From an uncultured Bacteroidota bacterium (GTDB taxonomy: Bacteria; Bacteroidota; Ignavibacteria; UBA10030; UBA8401), in NCBI GenBank assembly GCA_937920105.1, contig CALETH010000117.1, positions 1-15,384 on the forward strand: a DNA stretch of 15,384 nt, read 5' to 3'. Below, in pieces: positions 1 to 7,714 of this stretch. Position numbers and translations under genes: made by a program. A model generated the notes under the pieces. The model was not told the origin of the DNA. It saw only the letters and a list, made by a program, of their open reading frames with translations, and made no database searches. Within the stretch, counting starts at the first letter, position 1. Each line of letters opens with the position of its first letter.

Positions 1-70
1 TTCTTTCTTCAACTTTTTTTACAAAAATCAAGGTAGTAACTAGTCAAGCCCCAAATTTAAAATTACAAAT

Positions 71-97
71 CATTCAATCATATAATCATAGTTTAAA
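71..97 (+). promoter_or_regulatory. Repeat unit carrying TATAAT upstream of sucC
   Basis: The last 20 bases (78-97, TCATATAATCATAGTTTAAA) recur exactly at 10098-10117 and, inverted, at 9734-9753. Each time they lie just upstream of a gene (sucC, the M16 peptidase, tdk). The element contains a perfect -10 hexamer, TATAAT, at 81-86, which would place a transcript start near 93 and a leader of about 25 nt carrying the sucC ribosome site. No good -35 box sits 16-18 bp upstream. The promoter role is inference; the repeat itself is directly seen. Confidence 0.45.
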
Positions 98-117
98 ATT
101 ATCTTTAGGAGTTACCA

Positions 118-1281
118 ATGAAAATCCACGAGTACCAAGCAAAAGAAATTCTTCGCAAATACAACGTGCCAGTTCCACGCGGAGAAGTTGCATTTACTGT
201 TGATGAAGCAGTTGCGGGAGCAAAAAAATTAGGTGGAAATGTGTGGGTAGTAAAAGCACAAATCCATGCAGGAGGAAGAGGAAAAGGCGGCGGAGTGAAA
301 GTTGCAAAAAGTATTGATGAAGTAAAACAATACGCCAAACAAATTTTGGGAATGCAACTCATCACACATCAAACAGGACCGGAAGGAAGATTGGTAAAAC
401 GTTTATTAATAGAAGAAGGTGCAAATATTGAACGTGAACTCTACGTTGGTATTACATTAGATAGAGCAAAATCCATGAACGTTGTGATGGTATCCACCGA
501 AGGCGGAATGGAGATAGAAAAAGTTGCAGAAGAACATCCGGAAAAAATTGTAAAAGAACACATTTCTCCAACAATCGGATTTCAATCCTATCAAGCAAGA
601 AAACTCGCTTTTGCATTAGGTTTAACAGGAGACGCATTTAAAAATGGAGTGAAATTTTTGTTAGCACTTTATAAAGCGTATGAAGCAACTGATTCCTCAC
701 TTTTTGAAATCAATCCGCTCGTTGTAACCAAAGAAGGCAACGTGATTGCATTAGATGCAAAAGTAAATTTTGATGATAATGCGTTGTATCGTCATCCAGA
801 ATATGCGGCGTTGCGAGATTTAGATGAAGAAGAACCATTAGAAATAGAGGCATCAAAATCCAATCTCAATTATGTAAAACTTGATGGAAATGTTGGATGT
901 ATGGTGAATGGTGCGGGACTTGCGATGGGAACCATGGATATTATCAAACTTGCTGGTGGTGAGCCAGCAAACTTTTTAGATGTTGGTGGTGGAGCAAATG
1001 CACAAACGGTGGAAAGTGGTTTCAAAATTATTTTGGCAGATAAAAATGTTAAGGCAATTTTAATTAATATTTTTGGCGGAATTGTTCGCTGCGACCGTGT
1101 TGCCAATGGAGTTGTTGAAGCAGCGAAAAAAGTTCAAGTAAAAATTCCTATTGTGGTACGTCTTGCAGGAACGAATGCAGATTTAGCCGGTGATATTTTG
1201 AAAAACTCCGGATTAAAATTTTTAGTAGCAGAAAATTTAAAAGATGCTGCTGAAAAAGTGACAAGTGCATTGGCTGCGTAA
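118..1281 (+). CDS. sucC: Succinyl-CoA synthetase (ADP-forming) beta subunit
   Basis: This is the beta subunit of succinate-CoA ligase, which makes succinate plus ATP (or GTP) from succinyl-CoA in the cytoplasmic TCA cycle, together with an alpha subunit (sucD). The 387-residue length is normal for the family. The N-terminal ATP-grasp half starts with MKIHEYQAKEIL and contains the glycine-rich VVKAQIHAGGRGKGGG (about 43-58), the LLIEEG stretch and FEINPL near residue 198, where the metal-nucleotide site lies. The C-terminal ligase half has FLDVGGGA, the INIFGGIVRCD loop and VVRLAGTNA. A good AGGAG at 107-111, 6 nt before the ATG, fixes the start. No sucD follows; the next gene is an unrelated exported protein, so the two subunits are split in this genome or sucD lies upstream of the window. 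Confidence 0.96.
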   Translation: MKIHEYQAKEILRKYNVPVPRGEVAFTVDEAVAGAKKLGGNVWVVKAQIHAGGRGKGGGVKVAKSIDEVKQYAKQILGMQLITHQTGPEGRLVKRLLIEEGANIERELYVGITLDRAKSMNVVMVSTEGGMEIEKVAEEHPEKIVKEHISPTIGFQSYQARKLAFALGLTGDAFKNGVKFLLALYKAYEATDSSLFEINPLVVTKEGNVIALDAKVNFDDNALYRHPEYAALRDLDEEEPLEIEASKSNLNYVKLDGNVGCMVNGAGLAMGTMDIIKLAGGEPANFLDVGGGANAQTVESGFKIILADKNVKAILINIFGGIVRCDRVANGVVEAAKKVQVKIPIVVRLAGTNADLAGDILKNSGLKFLVAENLKDAAEKVTSALAA

Positions 1282-1307
1282 TTTGAAGTCTATATAATAA
1301 ATACCCC

Positions 1308-1336
1308 TTGAATTAATAATACTTATATAGTAGATT
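1308..1336 (+). promoter_or_regulatory. Candidate promoter for the T9SS-exported protein gene
   Basis: TTGAAT (1308-1313) and TAGATT (1331-1336) are separated by 17 bp, and each matches the sigma-70 consensus at four of six positions. The leader would be about 35 nt and includes AGGAG at 1366-1370. This is only a consensus match in AT-rich DNA, so chance is a serious alternative. No terminator of any strength separates it from sucC. Confidence 0.3.
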
Positions 1337-1378
1337 TACACTTCACTAATTTATTTACAATATTTAGGAGAATTATAT

Positions 1379-3316
1379 ATGAAAAAACAAATATTATTTA
1401 TTGTGCTTACATCAATAGTTTTTACTATTACAAAAGCAGGTCAGTATGTAAGTAAGGCTGGTTTACAAATCTATAAATGGAATGATAATACTGTGTGGAT
1501 ACCTAATGGCGTACCTGGTATAAATGATACAGTACAAATTTCTGCTGGTAGTACAATACTTATAGATACCAATTATATAATAAAAAAATTAGATATTTCT
1601 GGTATATTGCTGTATGATACCACTTCTGCAAGGACGTTAACAATAAATGGGCCAGTTACCATTAATATGAGTGGTACTTTATTAGCTAATGGTGCTCAAT
1701 TTAGTACTAATAAATTTATTACACATAATTTAAGTATTGATAAAAATTTTACTATTGATGGAACGTTGAATTCTAAAGTAGCAAATATTCAAATACAAGT
1801 AGTTATGGGAGGGAATAGTAAATCTGTTATTAGTGGTGCTGCTACTATATTGTTTTCATATTTAACCATGCAAAAATCTACCAATAATGACACATTACAA
1901 TTACAATCAAACATTACCGTAACAAATATGCATTCATTAACGGGGATGTTAGATAATACTAGTAGGGATTTGATTATTAATGGTACGTATAATTCATATT
2001 TAGGAAGTTCAATTTTTAAAACACCCGTCTATCAAGGAACTAAAATGCTAAATTATGCTAATTATGGTAACATAAAAAAATTTTCAACAGGTAATGAAAT
2101 TCCTGTTGATGGAGTAGTTGATAATCTTTCTATAAATATTGGAACAACCGATACTCTGCAACTTAATACTAATCTTACTATTAATGCATCGCTTAATAAT
2201 TATCGCGGTTTATTAGATTTTAATGGACATACGATTACTATGGGAAATAATACTACAGTATATAGAACTAATGGTTTTTATTCTGCCTCTCCAAATTATG
2301 GTGTAAACAATGTTACCATACAATATGGTGGAACCACACCAATTACTGCTGGACCAGAATTATTATCATCCATTTATAAAATTAGTTTAACTAGTACAAA
2401 TAATTTAACCATACCCATAAGTGTAACCACAAAAACACTGAGTTTAGGTAGTGGTAAGATTACTACCAATAATAACATTCTTTATGTATCAGATACCACC
2501 GCAAATGCAATAACTCGTGTTAATGGTTATGTTATTGGTAATCTAGCCCGTAAGATAGGGCAATCTGCTAATATAGATTATATCTTTCCAATAGGTACAA
2601 TTACTGCTTATCGTCCATTACAAATTACATTTACTAACATACCAGCAGAATCAGATTATCTCAATGCTAATTTTAATACTACACAACCAGATACTGCAAA
2701 CTTATATACATTAAATGATGCAGGAATACAGCTCACCTCTATTGCCAAAGAAGGATATTGGGAAGTAAGTTCTGATGCACATTATGGAAGTAATTACACC
2801 CTCAATCTCACAGGAACAGGATTTACAGGAATAAATGATTTTTCAACGTTACGTATAATAAGAAAAAATTCTAATCAAACAAGTTGGCAATTAGAAGGAA
2901 CACATGTTACTGGAACAGGAACAAATGCCATTCCAGTTGCAAAACGCAGTGGAATGATTGGGACCGATTTTGGAGATTTTAGTATCCAATATACCATTGC
3001 TGGAGACATGAATAATCCATTGCCAGTATTAGGAAATACTTCATCAATACCTAAAGATTATGGAATATCACAAAACTACCCCAATCCATTTAACCCAAGT
3101 ACTATCATCAACTATCAAATACCAACAAATAATTTTGTAACGTTGAAAGTATATGATATTTTAGGAAAAGAAGTAACAACATTGGTAAATGGAGAAGTAA
3201 AAGCCGGAACATATCAAGTGAATTTTGATGCAAGTTCACTTTCTGGAGGAATATATTTTTACAAATTGACAGCAGGAAACTATAGTAAAATTAAAAAAAT
3301 GATGTTGTTGAAATAA
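1379..3316 (+). CDS. Secreted beta-rich protein with T9SS type A sorting domain
   Basis: This 645-residue protein is built for export to the cell surface. Residues 1-20 (MKKQILFIVLTSIVFTITKA) are a typical signal peptide, with likely cleavage after ITKA. The long middle part is rich in Asn, Thr, Ser, Ile and Gly, with alternating short strands (for example WIPNGVPGINDTVQIS near 40-55), as in beta-helix or adhesin-like surface proteins. I recognise no catalytic domain. The last 86 residues (about 560-645) form a T9SS sorting domain: NYPNPFNP at 566-573, then LKVYDILGKEV, then GGIYFYKL and a basic KKMMLLK end. In known T9SS this domain directs passage through the outer membrane and is often cleaved on surface attachment. 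AGGAG 8 nt before the ATG supports the start. The ligand or function is unknown. The gene shares its C-terminal domain type with the protein at 4736-6208. Confidence 0.85.
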   Translation: MKKQILFIVLTSIVFTITKAGQYVSKAGLQIYKWNDNTVWIPNGVPGINDTVQISAGSTILIDTNYIIKKLDISGILLYDTTSARTLTINGPVTINMSGTLLANGAQFSTNKFITHNLSIDKNFTIDGTLNSKVANIQIQVVMGGNSKSVISGAATILFSYLTMQKSTNNDTLQLQSNITVTNMHSLTGMLDNTSRDLIINGTYNSYLGSSIFKTPVYQGTKMLNYANYGNIKKFSTGNEIPVDGVVDNLSINIGTTDTLQLNTNLTINASLNNYRGLLDFNGHTITMGNNTTVYRTNGFYSASPNYGVNNVTIQYGGTTPITAGPELLSSIYKISLTSTNNLTIPISVTTKTLSLGSGKITTNNNILYVSDTTANAITRVNGYVIGNLARKIGQSANIDYIFPIGTITAYRPLQITFTNIPAESDYLNANFNTTQPDTANLYTLNDAGIQLTSIAKEGYWEVSSDAHYGSNYTLNLTGTGFTGINDFSTLRIIRKNSNQTSWQLEGTHVTGTGTNAIPVAKRSGMIGTDFGDFSIQYTIAGDMNNPLPVLGNTSSIPKDYGISQNYPNPFNPSTIINYQIPTNNFVTLKVYDILGKEVTTLVNGEVKAGTYQVNFDASSLSGGIYFYKLTAGNYSKIKKMMLLK

Positions 3317-3343
3317 TCAAACAATTAGTATAAAAAATAAATA

Positions 3344-3383
3344 GTCATTCTCATATTTTTATTTTGTGAGAATGACCTTTTTT
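3344..3383 (+). terminator. Rho-independent terminator, member of a duplicated 33-bp hairpin family
   Basis: GTCATTCTCA (3344-3353) pairs with TGAGAATGAC (3367-3376), a perfect 10-bp stem, and six T follow almost at once. It sits 27 bp after the stop of the T9SS protein gene. A copy differing at a single base in the 33-bp hairpin lies at 12744-12776, behind ald. Confidence 0.8.
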
Positions 3384-3426
3384 ATAAAATAAATATTGAA
3401 AGTCTACATTAAGAGTTAAAACATAT

Positions 3427-4554
3427 ATGGCAAAAAAAATCCGCGTCGGAGTTCTTTTTGGTGGACGTTCAGCCGAACACGAAGTCTCGCTAGTTTCCGC
3501 TGCATCAATCATTAATGCGTTAGATAAAGAAAAGTATGATATTATTCCTATCGGAATAACAACTGAAGGAAGATGGCTCAGTGCACCCAACGCACTTCAA
3601 CTTCTCAAAAATAAATCCATACCACAAAATTTATCAGAACACATCATTGTACCAAATCCACAAAAACAATCTCTTATAGATATTACTGCTGTGCAAAAGG
3701 AAAGAGAATATTATGTTGATGTGATTTTTCCAATTATTCACGGAACATTTGGTGAAGATGGAACCATGCAGGGCTTATTGGAACTTGCGGATATTCCGTA
3801 CGTTGGAGCAGGTGTATTGGGTTCTGCAGTGGGAATGGATAAAGTGATACAAAAACAATTATTGCAAAACGCAAAAATTCCTGTAACAAAATACATTGCA
3901 TTTTTGTATAAGGAATTTTTACAAGAAAAAGATGAATATCTTGCAAAGATTGAAAAAACATTAAAGTATCCGTGTTTTATAAAACCACCAAATCAAGGTT
4001 CCAGTGTAGGAATTAGTAAAGCACATAATCGTAAAGAATTAATAGAAGCAATTAATTTGGCTAGAAGTTATGATAGAAAAATTCTTATAGAAGAAGGAAT
4101 AGAGCAAGCACGAGAAATTGAATGCAGTGTGTTGGGAAATGATGAACCTAAAGCATCCGTGTTAGGAGAAATAATTCCCTCTAACGAATTTTATGATTAC
4201 GATGCAAAATATGTTGATGGAAAATCTGTAGCAAAAATTCCCGCAGAGTTGCCAAAAGTAATGGTAAAGAAAATTCAAAAATATGCATTGGATGCGTACA
4301 AAATTTTGGATTGTGCTGGAATGGCTCGTGTAGATTTTTTAGTAGAAGGAAACGGAAAAAAAATCTATCTCAACGAAATTAATACTATTCCCGGATTTAC
4401 CTCAATTAGTATGTATCCAAAATTGTGGGAAGCAACAGGAGTTTCTTATCCTGAACTTTTAGATACGTTGATTGAACTTGCATTAGAACGTTACCGAGCA
4501 AAACGGGAATTAAAAACTCTCTTTACTCCCAAAAGTGATTGGTATAAGAAGTAG
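3427..4554 (+). CDS. ddl: D-alanine--D-alanine ligase
   Basis: This enzyme joins two D-alanines with ATP to give the dipeptide end of the peptidoglycan precursor, in the cytoplasm. The N-terminal signature GGRSAEHEVS is at residues 12-21. The ATP-grasp core follows, with IKPPNQGSSVGISK (185-198) as the nucleotide loop and the omega-loop FYDYDAKY (255-262). The acidic and Asn metal ligands lie in RVDF (301-304) and YLNEINTIPGFT (314-325). The Tyr of DAKY is the residue kept in D-Ala:D-Ala enzymes and replaced in VanA-type D-lactate ligases, so ordinary D-Ala specificity is expected. The 375-residue length is slightly above the E. coli enzymes (about 306-364). The ribosome site is weak (AAGAG, 11 nt upstream). 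The gene ends in tandem stops TAG TGA. No mur or fts genes are next to it. Confidence 0.95.
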   Translation: MAKKIRVGVLFGGRSAEHEVSLVSAASIINALDKEKYDIIPIGITTEGRWLSAPNALQLLKNKSIPQNLSEHIIVPNPQKQSLIDITAVQKEREYYVDVIFPIIHGTFGEDGTMQGLLELADIPYVGAGVLGSAVGMDKVIQKQLLQNAKIPVTKYIAFLYKEFLQEKDEYLAKIEKTLKYPCFIKPPNQGSSVGISKAHNRKELIEAINLARSYDRKILIEEGIEQAREIECSVLGNDEPKASVLGEIIPSNEFYDYDAKYVDGKSVAKIPAELPKVMVKKIQKYALDAYKILDCAGMARVDFLVEGNGKKIYLNEINTIPGFTSISMYPKLWEATGVSYPELLDTLIELALERYRAKRELKTLFTPKSDWYKK

Positions 4555-4564
4555 TGAATAAGTG

Positions 4565-4599
4565 AAACCATGATTTTCAAGATTAAAAGATTATCATAA
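4565..4599 (+). repeat. 27-bp-family repeat, copy behind ddl
   Basis: The stretch begins AAACCATGATTTTCAAGATT. It matches 14536-14570 at 32 of 35 positions; that copy follows the nuoG-like gene in the same orientation and at a similar distance from the stop. The unit has a loose internal rhythm of GATT words about 9 bp apart and belongs to the family seen at 9889-9970 and 10000-10026. Confidence 0.7.
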
Positions 4600-4613
4600 T
4601 TTTAACTATGTAG

Positions 4614-4633
4614 GGACGGACGCAAGTCCGTCC
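4614..4633. repeat. Small palindromic hairpin with GCAA tetraloop
   Basis: GGACGGAC and GTCCGTCC form a perfect 8-bp GC-rich stem closed by a GCAA (GNRA-type) loop, striking in AT-rich surroundings. TTT follows but no long T run, so termination is possible but weak. It resembles the dispersed palindromes found between genes in many Bacteroidota genomes (from memory, not searched). Confidence 0.6.
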
Positions 4634-4681
4634 TTTGGTATATTTGACCATGCTTTTGTAGTTTTGGTAAAGATAAAACAA

Positions 4682-4708
4682 AAAACCCTCTTCGTATAAG
4701 AGGGTTTT
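4682..4708. terminator. Bidirectional terminator between convergent ddl and the NHL-repeat gene
   Basis: AAAACCCTCTT (4682-4692) and AAGAGGGTTTT (4698-4708) form an 11-bp stem around a 5-nt loop. Read on the plus strand the stem ends in TTTTGT. Read on the minus strand it ends in TTTTTTG. It lies between the stops of two converging genes, as expected for a terminator serving both. Confidence 0.88.
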
Positions 4709-4735
4709 GTATTAGAAAGACTATAAAAAATAACA

Positions 4736-6208
4736 TTATTTAATTAAAGTCATTTTTTTAGTTTCTGTAAAGTTTCCTGCTTGGAGTTTGTAAAAATATA
4801 CTCCTGTTGATAAAGCATTTGCATTAAAGGAAAGCGAGTATGTGCCTGCTGGTTGTTCGTGATTTACCAATGAAGCAACTTCTTGTCCGATAAAATTATA
4901 AACTTTAAGTGTTACAAATTCTTTTTTTGGTATTTCATACGAAATTGTTGTAGTAGGATTAAATGGATTAGGATAATTTTGATTTAAAACAAATGTTGAG
5001 GTAATAAGTGGTTTATTCTTTTCAATATTAGTAGAACTGGAAGGAGAATATACTAACACACGATGGTTTTCTGTATCGGCAACGAGTAATTTATTATTTG
5101 TTGTATCATAAGCAGCACCCCAAGGTATGTTAAGACCTGTAGCAGTTGTTGCGCTTACATCAGTAGTAAAACCAGATTGTCCTATAACAAAATTTGCTGT
5201 AGGATTGTTGCTCAATGATGTAGCATTATTAAAAATTAAAATTCTATTGTTACCCAAAGTAGGGAGATATTTTCCTCCATCTACAACATACAAATTACCC
5301 TTACCATCAGTTGTCAATCCACCAGGTGTGTAAAAACGTTGATTTGTAACACCGTTATTAGTTGTAGTGAAATCAGGTTGACCAATTACCGCACTTGCAG
5401 CCGCTCCATTTGCCAAATTTTCAGCATCATCAAAACGTAAAATACGGTAATTATATATGTCTGATACAAATAATGAATTATTTATCATTACAAGTCCCCA
5501 GGGTCTTCCACCAATCGTTTTTTCATCTACAGTAGTTGCATCACTATTAAAATCTGTTTGTCCTAAAACGCCATCTGCTGCTGCACCATTAGATTTATTT
5601 TTTGCATCATTGTATTTTAATACTCTGCGATACATATTATCTGCAACCCATAAAGTACCATTTGCACTTACAAAAATATCCGTAACTCCTCCCATTATAG
5701 TTTGAGAACCAGTAAAATTCAGAGTAGTAAAATTTACTTGTCCTAAAACACCATCTGCATTATTTCCATTAGTAGAAGTAGTAGCAGCATCATTAAACCA
5801 TAGTACTCTTCTATTGTTATATTCAGCAACCCATAAACGTCCTTCGTTATCTACAAAAATTCCAGTAACACCATCAAATTTATTTTTTGCACGACCAGCA
5901 GAAATAGTTGTAAAATCAGGCTGTCCGAAAACTACTTCAGCATTATCGTTGTTTTGTAATGATGTAATATCTTTAAAACGAAGAATTCTATTATTTCCAT
6001 CCTCAGCAACAAAAATTTTTCCCGTTGATGGGTCAACAGCAACATCATTAGGAAGGTTGAACTTATTTTGACCACTTCCTGATGTTTTTGAAGTAAAATT
6101 TGCTTGCCCTAAAACAAGTTCTGCGGCTTGTCCATTACTCCATTGAGCAAGTGTGGTTGAAGCAGAACATAACACGAAAACTGTTAGTATAAAGAAAAAG
6201 TTTTTCAT
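4736..6208 (-). CDS. Secreted NHL-repeat protein with T9SS type A sorting domain
   Basis: This is a 490-residue exported protein. Residues 1-21 are a signal peptide ending TTLA before QWS. The body is a beta-propeller-like array: VxGQxxFT-type motifs recur at about residues 32, 93, 154, 214, 274 and 341, a spacing near 61. Each is followed by NHL-type blades such as DVAVDPSTGKIFVAEDGNNRILRF. NHL propellers usually bind proteins, glycans or other ligands; no enzyme motif is visible. The last 86 residues are a T9SS sorting domain (NYPNPFNP 411-418, LKVYNFIGQEV, TGVYFYKL, KKMTLIK), so surface display or release is expected. AAGGAG at 6215-6220 gives a good start. The notable feature is upstream: a C10 run between its likely -35 and -10 boxes, suggesting on/off or graded expression. 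Confidence 0.88.
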   Translation of the reverse strand: MKNFFFILTVFVLCSASTTLAQWSNGQAAELVLGQANFTSKTSGSGQNKFNLPNDVAVDPSTGKIFVAEDGNNRILRFKDITSLQNNDNAEVVFGQPDFTTISAGRAKNKFDGVTGIFVDNEGRLWVAEYNNRRVLWFNDAATTSTNGNNADGVLGQVNFTTLNFTGSQTIMGGVTDIFVSANGTLWVADNMYRRVLKYNDAKNKSNGAAADGVLGQTDFNSDATTVDEKTIGGRPWGLVMINNSLFVSDIYNYRILRFDDAENLANGAAASAVIGQPDFTTTNNGVTNQRFYTPGGLTTDGKGNLYVVDGGKYLPTLGNNRILIFNNATSLSNNPTANFVIGQSGFTTDVSATTATGLNIPWGAAYDTTNNKLLVADTENHRVLVYSPSSSTNIEKNKPLITSTFVLNQNYPNPFNPTTTISYEIPKKEFVTLKVYNFIGQEVASLVNHEQPAGTYSLSFNANALSTGVYFYKLQAGNFTETKKMTLIK

Positions 6209-6257
6209 GAAAAACTCCTTATAATAATTAATGATAAATGATTATGAAAATTACGGA

Positions 6258-6290
6258 ATAATATACGCAGGGGGGGGGGTACAGATGCAA
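6258..6290 (-). promoter_or_regulatory. Promoter with a C10 homopolymer in the spacer (phase-variation candidate)
   Basis: On the minus strand TTGCAT (6290-6285) is followed by a 19-nt spacer that includes ten consecutive C (6279-6270), then TATATT (6265-6260). The same two hexamers, spaced 17 bp apart, stand before the M16 peptidase gene (10125-10153), which strengthens the box assignment. Loss of two C would give 17 bp here. The transcript start would be about 45 nt before the NHL gene's ATG. Homopolymers in a promoter spacer change length by slippage in known systems such as Neisseria porA and Bordetella fim. That this one varies is inference. Confidence 0.55.
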
Positions 6291-6338
6291 GTGGTTTTTA
6301 TAAAAAAATTTATAATTGTGATAAAAAACAAAAAACCA

Positions 6339-7667
6339 TTAAGAAGAAAAACAAATTACCGTCAATATCTCAATCATCCAAATACCTACAAGAAAAATTA
6401 CACATAATCCAAAAAATAATTTTTGTTTAATTTGGATTAATTTTTCTTTACTCAAAAGAAAATATGATGATGTGAGAATAAAAAAAGGTAAGATTGGGTA
6501 ATGAAAACGGGATGCCCCAAAATATATAAGATGAACAATTATCCAAAATCCTATAAAGAGAGAAAGAAAAAAAGAAAAATTTGTTTTGTTATGTACAAGA
6601 ATAATTATCCCTGCTGTTCCCATCAACATAAAAGAAACGTAGTGTATATTGATACCAATAAGTTCAAATAATGGTGTATGAGCGTATACGGCTGCATAGC
6701 GTTTCTTAGGCGGTACGTGGTGACGTTGTATCGCCAGCGGACTTTCTGATGAAAATAAATATGCACATTTTTTTATTGTAAGTTCTAAAATATGTTTCGG
6801 TGATTGGCTGTTAATAAATTCCCATCCTAATTGATATCCTTTTTTATTTTTTTCTAACTCTGTTGAATATTTTTCCAGACTATTTTCTTCATAATAACTA
6901 CCTGTTGCTTGTGGATTGTTTCCAATCCAAAAATTTACACCTCCATTTGTTGTTAACATTATTTTTTCAAAAACTATCCAATTGCGAATAATCCAAGGAG
7001 AAAGTATAGAGAGTGTTACTATCATTATTACTCCACATTGCAACATAATAGTTTTATATTCTTTTTCTTTTTTTATGATATAAATAAAAATTACTACTAT
7101 TAATCCAATAGTATGAGGTTTTATAAGTGAGGCATAACCGCATAATGTACCAAGTAAAATAAGAGGAAATGGTTTTAAACGGTGGGAAGAAAATAAAATT
7201 GCCATTGAACCTGTAAGAAGTGTAGTATAACAAGATTCAGTAAGAAGAAAATGTGTTTGAAAAATACTTACAGGAAATGTTGCCCAAAAAGCAGATGCAA
7301 CTAGCCCAATTTTTTTTGAAAAAACATTTTTTCCTATAAAAAAGAGAAATACACAAGTAAGAGTTTCGCATAATGCTTGAAAAATATAAATAGCAATAGG
7401 GGAATGTGAAAGAGCCATAATCCCTGCAAGAAGAAAAGGATACCCTGGCATTCGATATGCTGTTGGATTTCCACTAAGAGAAAATCCATTTCCCTCTAAT
7501 AGATTTTGAGCAAGCAAATAATATTCGTGAGCATCTGAGACTATTGGAGGGAGTGGAAAGAAAAGAGGTATTACTCGTAATAGAAAAGCAATAAGTATTA
7601 TAAATCCGAGAATAGAATCAATATAATTATTTAATATTTTTCCAAATTTTTGAAGAGGAGAAAGCAT
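6339..7667 (-). CDS. GT39/ArnT-like membrane glycosyltransferase
   Basis: This 442-residue polytopic membrane protein has roughly ten hydrophobic segments. After the first membrane helix (about 18-38) comes an outside loop with SDAHEYYLLAQNLLEG (44-59) and YRMPGYPFLLAG (71-82). The Asp and the RxPGYP motif are the hallmark of glycosyltransferase family 39 / PMT_2 enzymes, which move a sugar from a polyprenyl phosphate to protein or lipid on the outer face of the membrane. LLTES at 141-145 matches the second conserved acidic site of this group. The acceptor cannot be told from sequence. It starts 47 bp after nupC, in the same direction, so it may be co-transcribed with tdk-nupC. There is no Shine-Dalgarno site, only a pyrimidine-rich stretch. 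It may instead serve surface glycosylation, perhaps of T9SS cargo such as its downstream neighbour; that link is speculative. Confidence 0.8.
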   Translation of the reverse strand: MLSPLQKFGKILNNYIDSILGFIILIAFLLRVIPLFFPLPPIVSDAHEYYLLAQNLLEGNGFSLSGNPTAYRMPGYPFLLAGIMALSHSPIAIYIFQALCETLTCVFLFFIGKNVFSKKIGLVASAFWATFPVSIFQTHFLLTESCYTTLLTGSMAILFSSHRLKPFPLILLGTLCGYASLIKPHTIGLIVVIFIYIIKKEKEYKTIMLQCGVIMIVTLSILSPWIIRNWIVFEKIMLTTNGGVNFWIGNNPQATGSYYEENSLEKYSTELEKNKKGYQLGWEFINSQSPKHILELTIKKCAYLFSSESPLAIQRHHVPPKKRYAAVYAHTPLFELIGINIHYVSFMLMGTAGIIILVHNKTNFSFFLSLFIGFWIIVHLIYFGASRFHYPILPFFILTSSYFLLSKEKLIQIKQKLFFGLCVIFLVGIWMIEILTVICFSS

Positions 7668-7714
7668 AATAAAAAAAGGAAAAATAAGAAAACAAATAAT
7701 AGTAAGAAAAAAAT

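Noticed and set aside
1290..1330. CTATATAA / TTATATAG inverted words after sucC as a terminator
   Set aside because: An 8-bp pure A/T stem mostly, with a 25-nt loop and no T run, is expected by chance in this composition.
118..3316. sucC and the next gene as a functional operon
   Set aside because: The products are unrelated (TCA enzyme and exported protein), a 97-bp gap separates them, and a possible separate promoter lies in it.
3427..4554. VanA-type D-Ala:D-lactate ligase (glycopeptide resistance)
   Set aside because: The omega-loop keeps the DAKY tyrosine typical of D-Ala:D-Ala ligases, and no vanH or vanX partner is present.
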